Positions 42,883 through 52,487 are shown, counted from the first letter of the stretch. The stretch: DNA of 64,000 nt from CAVTZP01 sp963739245 (GCA_963739245.1 CAVTZP010000003.1:351104-415103), one strand, 5' to 3'. Translations and numbers: made by a program. The notes: generated from the sequence alone by a model not told the origin.

Positions 42883-43452
42883 CTAGTTATACTTATTCAT
42901 TGCTGGGGTTAGACCCTCGGTGAGGAGGCAGAGGATGGCTTCAGTAACTTTGGGGATAATGGGGGCGATGGCCTTTCTTTGTTCCGGGGTGAAATCGCTG
43001 AGGACGTAGGCGATAATATCATCCTCGCTAACTTCAGCCTCATCTGGTCGGCCAATGCCTATCCGGATACGGGTAAAGTCCTGACTCCCCAAGTAATTGA
43101 TGATAGAGTTAATGCCCTTGTGTCCGCCGGAGCTGCTGCCGTGGCTGATGCGGATTTTACCTAAAGGCAGGTCAAGGTCATCATGGATGACGATAAGGTC
43201 GTCAAGACTGATATTGAACCTTTTAACTAGCCGGCTTACCGATTCCCCGCTCTGGTTCACATAGGTCTGGGGCTTAGCCAAAACTACGTCGTTCCCGGCG
43301 ACTTTGCCCCTGCCAGTTCGGGCTTGCCCCTGCTTTCGGTCAAATTTTATGTCATGGCTTCGGGCAAAGTAATTAAGGCAGATAAAGCCAATATTATGGC
43401 GGTTATTAGCGTAGCTTCGCCCCGGATTACCTAAGCCGATAATTAGTTTCAT
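42883..43452 (-). CDS. pth: Peptidyl-tRNA hydrolase
   Basis: A 189-residue enzyme that recycles peptidyl-tRNA. LIIGLGNPGRSYANNRHNIGF carries the conserved Asn and catalytic His; LAKPQTYVNQSGESV and VIHDDLDLPLGKIR follow. It overlaps the ligA stop by 4 nt. Confidence 0.96.
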   Translation of the reverse strand: MKLIIGLGNPGRSYANNRHNIGFICLNYFARSHDIKFDRKQGQARTGRGKVAGNDVVLAKPQTYVNQSGESVSRLVKRFNISLDDLIVIHDDLDLPLGKIRISHGSSSGGHKGINSIINYLGSQDFTRIRIGIGRPDEAEVSEDDIIAYVLSDFTPEQRKAIAPIIPKVTEAILCLLTEGLTPAMNKYN

Positions 43453-45509
43453 TCTGTTTTCTTCAGAAGACGGAGTAACTCCTCTTCGGTAAGTTGCTTT
43501 GTACCCAGCTCTTGAGCGTGGGTAAGCTTTGTGCCGCCGGGTTCGTCACCGACTACCAGATAGGTTGTTTTCTTGGTGACATTGTCTTTAGTTGTGCCGC
43601 CGAGGGCTTTTATTCTTGCTTCAGCCTCCTCCCTGCTGAAGGCTTCCAGTCGGCCGGTAATGACAAACTCTAGGCCAGCCAGAGGCAGTTCTTCTGGCTT
43701 GGCTTTCTTTTCTTCCAGTTTAACGCCCGCCTTTTTCAGCCGCTCAATGATTTTTCTATTCTCTTTCTGCCTGAAGAAGGCTAAAATGCTATCCGCAATC
43801 TTGGGACCGATGGTGTCAATGTCCATTAGTCTTTCTCTTGAGGCGTTAGCCAGACTGTCAGGATTATCATAGTCAATGCTGTTAAAGTACCGGGTGAGAA
43901 TTTGGGCTGTCTCCTCGCCGACATGGCGTATGCCCAGGGCAAAGATAAGCCTGGCTAGTGGCGTGTCTTTACTCTCCTCAATGGCGTTTGTGATATTGCT
44001 GGCGCTTTTATCCCCCAGCCTCTCTAGTTGGGCAAGCTGTTCTTTGGTGAGGTAGTACAGGTCAGCCACGTCTTTAACCAGTCCTTCTCGTAGGAGCAGG
44101 GCGCTGTTTGATTCGCCTATGCCCCTGATATCCATGCCTCCCCGGGAGACGAAGTGCTCCAGCCGCTCCTGAACCTGGGCCGGGCAGGCGGCGTTGGAGC
44201 AGTAGTACATAACCTCATCCTCGGGCTTGAATACCTCCGCACCGCATACCGGGCATGCCGGGCGCTTTTTCTCCTTATCAAAAATCTTCTTCAGAAGGCT
44301 GAATTCCTTTTCCTTTCCGCTACGCTTACTTTTTATTGGTTCCACGACCTCGGGTATCACCTCACCGGCCCGCCTGATAATAACGGTATCACCCTCACGG
44401 ATGTCCTTTCGTCTGATGTCGTCCTCATTATGGAGGGCGGCGCTTCTAATGGTTACGCCACCAACCGAGACCGGCTCTAAGACAGCATAGGGATTGAGGG
44501 TACCTGTCCTGCCGACACTAATCTCGATACTTTTCAGGACGGTGGTGGCTTCAATAGCCGGGAACTTGTAGGCTATAGACCATCTCGGCTCATGACCAAT
44601 GCTCCCCAGTCGTTCCTGGAGGTCAAGCTGGTTTACCTTGGCCACAATGCCGTCGGCTTCATAGGGCAGGCTGTCTCTTTTCTCAACCCACTTGGAGTAA
44701 TAGCCTTCAACCTGTTTGATGCTGGTAAGCAGCTCGTTATTCGGGTTTATCTTAAAGCCAAGCGATTTCAGGTACTCCATGGTTTCCCAGTGGGTTGTGG
44801 GGGTGGCTCTGCCCTCAGCATAGCCCAGCATGTAGATATAGATATCCAGGGGGCGTCGGGCGGTGATACGGGGGTCAAGCTGACGCACCGAACCCGCGGC
44901 GGCATTCCTCGGATTGGCAAACAGGGGCAGACCTTCAGCCGCTCGCTCCTGGTTGAGTTTGTGAAAGCCGGCTTTGGGTAGATAGACCTCACCCCGCACT
45001 TCAAAGCGGGGTGGGGTATCCTTGGGCACGGAAAGCGGGATGCTCCTGATGGTTCTCAGGTTCTGGGTAATATCCTCGCCACGAAGGCCATCGCCACGGG
45101 TAGCCCCGGTAGCTAGTTGACCGTTAACATAGGTCAACGCCACCGCCAAGCCGTCAATCTTGTGCTCGCCGGCAAAGTTGAACTGCTGGCCGCCGACTAG
45201 TTTTGAGATTCGGGTATGCCAGGCTAGAAGCTCGTCATGGGAGAAGGCATTAGCCAGGGAAAGTAGGGGTAGGGGGTGTTCTACGACGCCGAAGGCTTCC
45301 ACCGGGGCCGCCCCCACCCGCTGGGTGGGGGAGTCTGGAGTCAAAAACTGAGGGTAATTTTCCTCCAGCCCTTTGAGCTCCCTCATTAGCTCATCATATT
45401 CGGCGTCAGAAATCTCAGGGCTATCTAGAACATAATAGCGATAGTTATGATGGTTTATCTCGGTCCTGAGGTGCTCTATTCTTTTCTTTACCTTGTCTAA
45501 GTCCGTCAT
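43449..45509 (-). CDS. ligA: NAD-dependent DNA ligase
   Basis: A 686-residue ligase. The adenylated lysine is in EHKIDGLAVALTY. A four-cysteine zinc finger (CPVCGAEV...YYCSNAACPAQ), helix-hairpin-helix repeats and a C-terminal BRCT domain (LEFVITGRLEAFSREEA) complete the standard architecture. It is first in a ligA-pth operon. Confidence 0.97.
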   Translation of the reverse strand: MTDLDKVKKRIEHLRTEINHHNYRYYVLDSPEISDAEYDELMRELKGLEENYPQFLTPDSPTQRVGAAPVEAFGVVEHPLPLLSLANAFSHDELLAWHTRISKLVGGQQFNFAGEHKIDGLAVALTYVNGQLATGATRGDGLRGEDITQNLRTIRSIPLSVPKDTPPRFEVRGEVYLPKAGFHKLNQERAAEGLPLFANPRNAAAGSVRQLDPRITARRPLDIYIYMLGYAEGRATPTTHWETMEYLKSLGFKINPNNELLTSIKQVEGYYSKWVEKRDSLPYEADGIVAKVNQLDLQERLGSIGHEPRWSIAYKFPAIEATTVLKSIEISVGRTGTLNPYAVLEPVSVGGVTIRSAALHNEDDIRRKDIREGDTVIIRRAGEVIPEVVEPIKSKRSGKEKEFSLLKKIFDKEKKRPACPVCGAEVFKPEDEVMYYCSNAACPAQVQERLEHFVSRGGMDIRGIGESNSALLLREGLVKDVADLYYLTKEQLAQLERLGDKSASNITNAIEESKDTPLARLIFALGIRHVGEETAQILTRYFNSIDYDNPDSLANASRERLMDIDTIGPKIADSILAFFRQKENRKIIERLKKAGVKLEEKKAKPEELPLAGLEFVITGRLEAFSREEAEARIKALGGTTKDNVTKKTTYLVVGDEPGGTKLTHAQELGTKQLTEEELLRLLKKTE

Positions 45510-45614
45510 GGGAACTCATGAAGTGAATATTTGTAGTTTAAGTATAGCATAGTTTGTAGCCGTGAGAAATCTAAGTTGATATAATATCTATTAGACAGGG
45601 GGAGGTAAAGTGAA

Positions 45615-46241
45615 ATGCGAAAACGAATACTTATATCGATAGGTATTTTGGCGGCAGTGTGCCTTAGTTGTTTTATTGTTTATTGCATCGCCTATGCCAT
45701 AGGCAATGCAACGGGATATGATAAAGGCTATTCTGCCGGTCAGGATGTCGGCTACAGCTCAGGCAAGCAGGATGGCTATGACCTGGGGAAAGAGGAGGGT
45801 TACAACACAGGCTATACTGCGGGGAAAGCCGACGGCTATGATGAAGGGGTGCAAGCTGGTTTGGGTTACGGTTACACCCTGAAAGACCCAACTTATGACC
45901 AAGCGGTTGCCTTTATCAAAGAAGATAGAACGAATGAGAATAAATATGTTGAGGATACTTATGTATGCAGTCACTTTTCCCGGGACGTGTGCAATAACGC
46001 TGAGGGAGAGGGCTTTCGATGTGCTTTTGTTGAACTCCGCTATCCAGATGGGAAGGGGCATGCAATAGTAGCCTTCAATACGGTTGATGAGGGGCTGGTT
46101 TACTTTGAGTCGCAATCCGATGAAATAGTAAAACCTGTAATTGGGAAACGGTGGTACCAATGTGTAGAGCCTAGGCCAGGTTATTATTATGTGTCACCTT
46201 CATATGATGACACCATAAAGGACATTCTGGTTATCTGGTAG
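45615..46241 (+). CDS. Membrane-anchored Gly/Tyr-repeat protein with papain-like domain
   Basis: A 208-residue protein. Residues 5-29 form a membrane anchor. Residues 34-87 are tandem units of GYxxG with glycines every four residues (GYDKGYSAG, GYSSGKQD, GYDLGKEE, GYNTGYTAG, GYDEGVQAG). The C-terminal domain has C118 in YVCSHFSRDV, H149 in GKGHAIVAF and E165 in LVYFESQSDE, the order and spacing of a transglutaminase/papain-like Cys-His-acid triad. The triad is inference from pattern. It has GGGAGG before the ATG, a TATAAT at 45580-45585, and stands alone. Confidence 0.65.
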   Translation: MRKRILISIGILAAVCLSCFIVYCIAYAIGNATGYDKGYSAGQDVGYSSGKQDGYDLGKEEGYNTGYTAGKADGYDEGVQAGLGYGYTLKDPTYDQAVAFIKEDRTNENKYVEDTYVCSHFSRDVCNNAEGEGFRCAFVELRYPDGKGHAIVAFNTVDEGLVYFESQSDEIVKPVIGKRWYQCVEPRPGYYYVSPSYDDTIKDILVIW

Positions 46242-46313
46242 AAAGACTTGTGTCTTTCCTGTGGTATACGGTAAACTAATCGAGCAGAATCCCATATATA
46301 TAAAGAGGTAAGC

Positions 46314-47624
46314 GTGGCTGATATTCATCCCTTCCGCGGGGTGCGTTATAATCAGGGGCTGGTTAAAGACCTGGCCAACGTTATCTGCCCTCCATACGAT
46401 ATTATCACCCCCCCGTTACAGCAGGAGCTCTATCACCGTTCGGCATATAACTTCGTCCGGCTTGAATTTGGGCGAGAGTCACCTCAGGATACGGTGGCGG
46501 ACAATAGATATACCCGTTCTGCAGCTACCCTCGGGCAGTGGCTGGAGCAGGGTTTACTTGCCGCTGATGAAACGCCAGCTATCTATCTCCACGACCATTA
46601 TTTCTACTATGGGGGGAAGGAGTATAAACGCTGCGGTATAATCGCCTGTGTCAGGTTAGAGGAGTGGGATAAGATGATAGTCCGCCCTCACGAGGGCACC
46701 CTGCTTGAACACAAGACCGACCGCTTGAGCCTGCTGTGGGCACTTCAAGCTAATACTAGCCCGATTCTGGCTCTGTTTGATGACGCCGGACAGCAGGTCT
46801 CCTCCTTGCTGGCGGCGCAAGAGAAAAAACAGCCTATAATCAGCTTCGCTGACGGAGAAAGGCATAATGTCTGGGCTATCACCGAGCCCAAGGTTATTAG
46901 CCAGCTATCAGCTAGCTTAATTCGCCAGCCGCTCTATATTGCTGATGGGCACCATCGCTATGAGAGCGCTCTTACCTACCAGCGGGAGAGGCGTGCCTGT
47001 TCCTCATCAGTCTCGGGGGATGAGGCGTTTAATTTTGTCATGATGACGCTGGTAGATTTCTCTGACCCTGGGCTTGTTATTTTACCCCCGCATCGGCTGG
47101 TGAGGGGTGTCTCAAGGGCGACACTGAGCCAGCTACCGACCGGGTTAAAGCTGTTCTTTGAGATAGAGGAGCTGCCACTTAAGACACCTGGTGTCTGGCA
47201 GCGGGTAGATGGTTTACTGGCTGGAGGGGAGACCGATGAGATTAGGCTGGTTGTTTTTGGCGCAACTAAAGATAGCCTTCTCATATTAAGGCTGCGTGAC
47301 TCGGCGGCGGCTAATGAGTTGATGCCCTACTTTCACTCCGGGCTGTATAAGAAATTAAGCGTCAGCGTGCTTGACCATGTCATACTGGAGAAGTTGCTGG
47401 GGGTGGGTGGTGGTGGGGATGAGGTAATCATTAGCTATACTTATAGTCGAGAGGATGCGGTCAACCGTGTACTGGAGCAGGAATATCAGCTTGCCTTTCT
47501 CTTAAGCCCGGTTAAGCCAAAGATAATTAAAGCCATTGCTGATGCTGGCGATAGAATGCCGAGAAAATCAACCTACTTTTATCCCAAAACGCCGGCGGGG
47601 CTGGTCTTTCATCGGCTAAGTTGA
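46314..47624 (+). CDS. DUF1015 family protein (SerK-like)
   Basis: A 436-residue protein with the DUF1015 start ADIHPFRGVRYNQ followed by ICPPYDIITP, and the motif YIADGHHRYESALTY. Some family members are ADP-dependent serine kinases; whether this one is cannot be told. The start is GTG with AGAGGT upstream. Single gene. Confidence 0.88.
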   Translation: MADIHPFRGVRYNQGLVKDLANVICPPYDIITPPLQQELYHRSAYNFVRLEFGRESPQDTVADNRYTRSAATLGQWLEQGLLAADETPAIYLHDHYFYYGGKEYKRCGIIACVRLEEWDKMIVRPHEGTLLEHKTDRLSLLWALQANTSPILALFDDAGQQVSSLLAAQEKKQPIISFADGERHNVWAITEPKVISQLSASLIRQPLYIADGHHRYESALTYQRERRACSSSVSGDEAFNFVMMTLVDFSDPGLVILPPHRLVRGVSRATLSQLPTGLKLFFEIEELPLKTPGVWQRVDGLLAGGETDEIRLVVFGATKDSLLILRLRDSAAANELMPYFHSGLYKKLSVSVLDHVILEKLLGVGGGGDEVIISYTYSREDAVNRVLEQEYQLAFLLSPVKPKIIKAIADAGDRMPRKSTYFYPKTPAGLVFHRLS

Positions 47625-47671
47625 TATGTCAGTATTAATCACCTTGGCAAAGCGGCGCTTACTTTTGCTAA

Positions 47672-48892
47672 TCAATCACTAACGCCAGGTATAGTAGGGG
47701 GAACTAATTTAATCTTAAACCAGGTGCGCTTACCTAATTGACAAATGCTCCCGTCATCAACTTCAGACTTATAGCTAGTTACTTTTTTGCCATCTATCTT
47801 TAACGCCCCCTGCTTAATTAGGCGGACAGCTTCGCTAGTGCTACCAACCAGACCGGTTGATTTAAGCAGGTATCTGAAGTCGGGACATTTGTCGGTGGTC
47901 TCTGCAACAGGCATCTCCTCGGGCGCTTCTTTCCTCTGCACGGTTTTTTCAAAGTGCTCCTCGGCTTCGGCGGCGGCCTGCTGGTTATAGAGCTGGGTTA
48001 TAATCTCCCTGGCTAGGCGCTTCTTAAGCGTCATCGGGTTAAGGGCTTTACTCTCAAGTTCTTGTTTAAATTCGGCTAATTCTTTATCCGGGACGTCGGT
48101 CAGCAGTTCCAGGTATTGTAAGATGAGGGTATCAGGGATGGACATTGCCTTGCCGTATATCTCCTCCGGTGGCTCAGCGACGCCGATATAGTTACCCAGG
48201 CTTTTGCTCATCTTCAGGCTGCCGTCGGTGCCAACGAGCAGCGGGACCATAAAGCATTGTTGCGGGCGCTGTCCCAGCATAGATTGAAGCTCCCTTCCCA
48301 CCAGGAAGTTAAACTTCTGGTCAGTGCCGCCAAATTCAACATCGGCCTGAATGGCTACCGAATCATAGGCTTGGAGCAGGGGGTAGAGTAACTCGGTCAG
48401 GGCAATCGGGCGTTCCTCCTTATATCTCTTGCTGAAGTCATCTCTGGCGAGAAATTGGGCAACGGTAAACTTACTGGTGAGTTGGATAATATCAGTGAGG
48501 GTAAACTTGCCGAACCACTCGCTTTGCCATCTAATCTCCGTCTTCTTCTTATCAACTATCTTGAAGAACTGCTGCATATAGGTTTCGGCGTTAGCCTTGA
48601 CCTGCTCCATGGACAGCATCGGTCGGGTGGCAGACATGCCACTGGGGTCGCCAATCTGTGCCGTCCAATCAGCAACGATGAGAACAATCTGGTGTCCCAG
48701 CTCCTGAAACTGGCGTAGTTTGCGCAGTGCTACCATATGACCGAGGTGGATATCGGGGAAGCTTGGGTCGAAGCCCTCCTTCAGCCGCAGCTTTCTCCCC
48801 GAGCGCAGTAGCTCCCGCATCTCATCCTCAACTATGATTTCAGCCACACCACGCTTTAGCAGATAACTGATGTCATCAGTGAACCTAGCCAC
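47672..48892 (-). CDS. tyrS: Tyrosyl-tRNA synthetase
   Basis: A 406-residue class I synthetase: HLGH (HIGH motif) near residue 50, GGTDQKFN for tyrosine, KMSKS in SLKMSKSLGNY, and a C-terminal S4 RNA-binding domain (TSEAVRLIKQGALKIDGKKV). Its first 37 nt overlap the 3' end of ribF, which is long for an operon overlap, but no later start keeps the conserved N-terminus. Confidence 0.95.
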   Translation of the reverse strand: MARFTDDISYLLKRGVAEIIVEDEMRELLRSGRKLRLKEGFDPSFPDIHLGHMVALRKLRQFQELGHQIVLIVADWTAQIGDPSGMSATRPMLSMEQVKANAETYMQQFFKIVDKKKTEIRWQSEWFGKFTLTDIIQLTSKFTVAQFLARDDFSKRYKEERPIALTELLYPLLQAYDSVAIQADVEFGGTDQKFNFLVGRELQSMLGQRPQQCFMVPLLVGTDGSLKMSKSLGNYIGVAEPPEEIYGKAMSIPDTLILQYLELLTDVPDKELAEFKQELESKALNPMTLKKRLAREIITQLYNQQAAAEAEEHFEKTVQRKEAPEEMPVAETTDKCPDFRYLLKSTGLVGSTSEAVRLIKQGALKIDGKKVTSYKSEVDDGSICQLGKRTWFKIKLVPPTIPGVSD

Positions 48893-49791
48893 TTTCTACC
48901 TCGCTCTACATCCTGTGCTATCTGCTTCTTAAGTTCTTCGGCGGTGTTAAATTTCTTCTCGTCACGGAGTCGCTCCAAAATATCAATCTTTAGCTCCCGC
49001 CCATATAGGTCGCTATTGTAATCAAGAAGATAGACCTCCACCAGGCGCTCGTTGCTACTAAAGGTAGGACGCTTGCCGATGTTAGTCACTGAGGAATAAG
49101 TCCGGTTGTCAATATGAGCCTGGCTAACATAGACGCCGTCAGCGGGGAGAGCCTGTTCTGGGTCTATGTCCAGATTGGCGGTGGGGAAGCCTAACTTTAT
49201 GCCTCGTTTTGCCCCGGGGGCTACGCGCCCGTGAAGACGGAAGGGACGCCCGGCCAGCTTCTGCACCCGTTTCATATCTCCCTGGGCTAGGGCTTTCCTG
49301 ATAGCGGTGCTGCTTACCACCTCACCATCTATTATTAACGGGGGTGCAACCGTTACGCTGAAGCCCATTTCCTGTCCCAGTCGGCGCAGGGTCTCGGTAT
49401 CTCCCTCTCTATTTCGCCCTAAGGCAAAGTCAGGTCCAATTACTATCCCGCGCATTCTGAGGTATTTCTTCAGTAGGACTAGGAACTGGGGGGCACTGAG
49501 CTTGGCCAACTCAGGGGTAAAGGATAGGGTAATAATGGCGTCAACGCCTTCATTCTTGAGGAGGTTTATTCTTTGTTGAAGGTCGGTTAAGAATGGCAGC
49601 TTATTTTTGGGTGACATCACCTCTTCGGGATGCTGACGAAAGGTTACCACACCACTGAGCAATTCCTGTTGCCGGGCAAGCTCCTTTAACCGGGAAATCA
49701 GGTATCTATGACCGAGGTGAACGCCGTCAAAGACGCCAATGGTCAGGAGCATATCTTTATCTGGTGATAACCCTGCCAGCTCTTCCTCCAT
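48856..49791 (-). CDS. ribF: Riboflavin kinase / FAD synthetase
   Basis: A 311-residue bifunctional enzyme. The N-terminal FAD synthetase domain has GVFDGVHLGHRYLI and the later GPDFALGRNREGD, with SSTAIRKAL. The C-terminal riboflavin kinase domain begins GRPFRLHGRVAPGAKRG and has GFPTANLD. It is transcribed with tyrS. Confidence 0.95.
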   Translation of the reverse strand: MEEELAGLSPDKDMLLTIGVFDGVHLGHRYLISRLKELARQQELLSGVVTFRQHPEEVMSPKNKLPFLTDLQQRINLLKNEGVDAIITLSFTPELAKLSAPQFLVLLKKYLRMRGIVIGPDFALGRNREGDTETLRRLGQEMGFSVTVAPPLIIDGEVVSSTAIRKALAQGDMKRVQKLAGRPFRLHGRVAPGAKRGIKLGFPTANLDIDPEQALPADGVYVSQAHIDNRTYSSVTNIGKRPTFSSNERLVEVYLLDYNSDLYGRELKIDILERLRDEKKFNTAEELKKQIAQDVERGRKWLGSLMTSVIC

Positions 49792-49852
49792 AGCTTTTTA
49801 TACTAGCATAACCCTATCTGAGCGTCAAACAATTTGACCTGAGTTGTCTAAA

Positions 49853-49904
49853 AACCTCCTCCCCCTCTCCTTGAAAAGGAGAGGGGGATTAAGGGGGTGA
49901 GGTT
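49853..49904. repeat. Palindromic intergenic repeat, copy 9 (last one)
   Basis: 52 bp, AACCTCCTCCCCCTCTCC...GGAGAGGGGG...GGGGGTGAGGTT. No copy was found in the remaining 14 kb. It ends 36 nt before the tRNA fragment. Confidence 0.82.
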
Positions 49905-49940
49905 AATAAGCAATTTGATTTTATGCTTTACTATTTTAAA

Positions 49941-49967
49941 GCCAGCGTAGCTCAGGGGTAGAGCAGC
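49941..49967 (+). pseudogene. 5' fragment of tRNA-Thr
   Basis: The 27 bases are identical to positions 1-27 of the intact tRNA-Thr at 56301 (acceptor strand, D arm, start of the anticodon stem). The following bases do not continue the tRNA and no T arm is found, so this is a truncated copy. It is in the same orientation as the intact gene and marks the left edge of a 6.3-kb block. Confidence 0.85.
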
Positions 49968-50018
49968 CGCGTTCACGCAGCTGCCTTGGGGTTGTGCACG
50001 GCTTTTAATCGTATGGCG

Positions 50019-50894
50019 CTAGCTGAGAACCCTTCTGTAGAAGCCCTTGATCCCCGTCCAGAGGAAGAGAGCGCACAAAGCTATGAGTGTCGGGTAGATC
50101 ACATACAAGTGCATGTGTGGCGCTGTGGTCAAAGCGGCACGGAAACCCTCAGTTACATAGATGAGCGGGTTGACGCAGACCAGCGCCTGCAGCCAGGGGA
50201 AGCTACCGATCTTGATAGCCGCCAGCGCCGTCCATGGGTAGTAGGTGCCACCGAGAAAGGTTATGGGCAATACAATGAACCCGAACATGATGCCGATGTT
50301 GCGTGGTGGGATGCGTGTACCCAGAACCAAGCCGAGACTGGAGGTCATTATGCAGGCGAGAGGGATGAGCGTGAGCAGGAGCCCCCAATGCACAGAGAGG
50401 TGTGGATACACGCCTTGGGCGTGAACAACCGAAGCGATAGGGAAGACAATAGCCGCGGCGATTAAGCCCTGAATGGCTCCCGCGACGACCTTACCGACTG
50501 CCACGAGAGCCACCGGGAGGGGAGCGAGCACCCGATCCTCAATTTCTTTAGTGTAGCCGAACTCGTTAGCCAGGGGCAGAGCCACCGCCTGGATTCCTTG
50601 GAACATGATCGATAGTGCTACCACTCCAGCCACCAGCACGGTAGCAAACGACGATTCGCCACCGAGACCCGAGCCTCCACCGATGCCCTGGCCAATCTGA
50701 GGGAATACATAAAGGAAAACGAAGACTAGTAGAAAGGGCTGGATAAGGGTGCGTGCTATAAAAATCCCCAGGCTCTTTTTCAGCACAGTGAGGTCACGTA
50801 ACAGCAGTGCACCGAAGGCAACACGGCTGGCGGTGGATGCCGACCGGGTAGCCCTGGCTGGTGGGGTATTTGGAGTAATAATCGTAGTCGTCAT
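50019..50894 (-). CDS. ABC-2 type exporter permease (DrrB-like)
   Basis: A 291-residue membrane protein with six predicted helices and the ABC-2 family core (EIEDRVLAPLPVALVAVGKV, then GFIVLPITFLGGTYYPW). It is the partner of the ATPase upstream (one-base overlap at 50894). Such pairs export drugs, lipids or polysaccharides; the substrate is unknown. Confidence 0.88.
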   Translation of the reverse strand: MTTTIITPNTPPARATRSASTASRVAFGALLLRDLTVLKKSLGIFIARTLIQPFLLVFVFLYVFPQIGQGIGGGSGLGGESSFATVLVAGVVALSIMFQGIQAVALPLANEFGYTKEIEDRVLAPLPVALVAVGKVVAGAIQGLIAAAIVFPIASVVHAQGVYPHLSVHWGLLLTLIPLACIMTSSLGLVLGTRIPPRNIGIMFGFIVLPITFLGGTYYPWTALAAIKIGSFPWLQALVCVNPLIYVTEGFRAALTTAPHMHLYVIYPTLIALCALFLWTGIKGFYRRVLS

Positions 50895-51877
50895 CAGTCG
50901 CGTAGCTCCTTTCCGGTAAGGTTGATAAAAACAGTTTCGAGAGTGGGTTCGGTTATTGATAAGTCCGTGATATTAAAGCCTCCTTGCTCAGCGATGGCAA
51001 TCACCTTGGGCAGTACGCCAGTCGTACCTTTGACGTGTAGCTGGATGGTGCTGTCGACTCGCTGGATCTTAGTGGTTCCCTCAATCCGGTCCTTTAGAAG
51101 CCGGGCGAGGGCATCAAGATCACCGGTGGCTGACACGGTTACGATGCTATCTGCGCCTACCGCTTCCTTAAGACTCTTGGGAGTACCGATGGCCAGAATG
51201 CGGCCGTGGTCCATAATGGCTAGTCGGTCGCACATCGAGTCGGCCTCCTCCATGTAGTGGGTGGTCAAAAGGATAGTCTGCCCCTGGCTATGCAGGTTGC
51301 GGAGAATCTCCCAGAGGGCGATGCGGCTCTGTGGGTCGAGACCGGCTGTAGGCTCATCGAGAAAGAGCACCGACGGGCCATGCAAGAGTGCCCGGGCAAC
51401 CTGGAGTCTTTTTGCCATGCCGCCTGAAATTGCCATTATCTCCGCCTTGGCTCGTTCGGCGAGGCGGAACTCAACCAGAAACCTGTCAGCCGCTTCTCGG
51501 CTCTCCTTGGCGCTCATCCCCAAAAAGCGACCGTGGTAGTAGAGGTTCTCCCAGACGTTTAGGGCTCGGTCCAGGTTGTTGGTCTGTGCCACGACGCCTA
51601 TTACCTGCTTTACGAGCGCCGGGTGAGCAACCACGTCAATGCCGGCTACGATTGCCTTACCGCTTGTCGGAATCACCAATGTGGTGAGCATGCCAACGGT
51701 TGTGGTCTTACCCGCACCATTGGGACCGAGTAACCCGAATATCTGCCCGCGGGGCACCAGCAAATCGAGGTGGTCGACCGCCAGAATGTCACCCGGGTAG
51801 CGCTTGGTCAACTGCTCGCAGCGGATAACCTCATCAACTGTGGCGTGGTTGCTGCCAATATTGCTATTAGATGTCAT
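50894..51877 (-). CDS. ABC exporter ATPase (DrrA-like)
   Basis: A 327-residue ATPase. Walker A is GPNGAGKTTT, the Q loop is in VVAQTNNLD, the ABC signature is ISGGMAKRLQ and Walker B is VLFLDEPTAGLDP. The signature has ISGGMAK where LSGGQ.. is usual, as in DrrA-type proteins. A C-terminal DUF4162-like extension is present. It lies between padR and the permease on one strand. Confidence 0.92.
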   Translation of the reverse strand: MTSNSNIGSNHATVDEVIRCEQLTKRYPGDILAVDHLDLLVPRGQIFGLLGPNGAGKTTTVGMLTTLVIPTSGKAIVAGIDVVAHPALVKQVIGVVAQTNNLDRALNVWENLYYHGRFLGMSAKESREAADRFLVEFRLAERAKAEIMAISGGMAKRLQVARALLHGPSVLFLDEPTAGLDPQSRIALWEILRNLHSQGQTILLTTHYMEEADSMCDRLAIMDHGRILAIGTPKSLKEAVGADSIVTVSATGDLDALARLLKDRIEGTTKIQRVDSTIQLHVKGTTGVLPKVIAIAEQGGFNITDLSITEPTLETVFINLTGKELRD

Positions 51878-51967
51878 ATTCTCCCCCCATCCATCTGTTA
51901 AATAGTCCGAACATCCTAGAACTTGAGCATACCCCAGTTAGTAAATAAGCTGCCCTTCACCATCACC

Positions 51968-52450
51968 CTATCCCAGGATAGTCTCGATTTCCCGGTGAGC
52001 TCGAGATACGACTTCCTGGACTTTTCCAAGTTTTTCGGTGTCTACTCCACAGGCCCTTTCCCCAATGAGTCTGCTGATGCCCCAGAGCTCTCGCATAATG
52101 TTATGAAATTTGTCATGAATCTCGGGGTTCCACCACTTGTCCATTTGACTCTTAGCATCTTCTGCTACCTTCTCACGCTCAGCAAGAAAACTACGTCCCG
52201 CTTCAGTTATAGTATAGACCCTCTTGGCATCCTGTTCAGAACTTGTTACATAGCCCATTTCTTGAAGCATCTGAAGGGTTGGGTAGACAACACCAGGGCT
52301 CGGCGCGTAGAAACCGTGAAAACTTTCCTCTAGGGCACGAATTATCTCGTAACCATAACGAGGTTTTTCTTCGAGCAGGTTCAGAATAAGATATTTGAAG
52401 TCTCCCTTCTGGAAGAAGCGCTGTGGCCCATAACCAAATCTACGAAACAT
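51968..52450 (-). CDS. PadR-family transcriptional regulator
   Basis: A 160-residue repressor-type protein: winged-helix domain (FKYLILNLLEEKPRYGYEII, then YAPSPGVVYPTLQMLQEMGYV) and a helical C-terminal dimerisation region. PadR proteins typically repress a neighbouring exporter and themselves; the adjacent DrrAB-like genes fit. GAGG precedes the ATG at 52450. Confidence 0.9.
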   Translation of the reverse strand: MFRRFGYGPQRFFQKGDFKYLILNLLEEKPRYGYEIIRALEESFHGFYAPSPGVVYPTLQMLQEMGYVTSSEQDAKRVYTITEAGRSFLAEREKVAEDAKSQMDKWWNPEIHDKFHNIMRELWGISRLIGERACGVDTEKLGKVQEVVSRAHREIETILG

Positions 52451-52475
52451 AATTAACCTCTTATCAGATACGGTC

Positions 52476-52487
52476 TAGATATATCTA
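52476..52487. promoter_or_regulatory. Palindromic operator candidate at the padR start site
   Basis: TAGATATATCTA, a perfect 12-bp palindrome at positions about +1 relative to the padR promoter (-10 box ends 52492), a place where a bound repressor would block transcription. Confidence 0.5.

Noticed and set aside
7881..49904. CRISPR array
   Set aside because: The palindromic repeats are dispersed singly, have no regular spacers and differ in length. No direct-repeat array was seen anywhere, including around the Cas10 remnant.
49941..50018. A complete or intron-containing tRNA
   Set aside because: Only the first 27 bases match; no anticodon stem partner or T arm follows within 200 bases.
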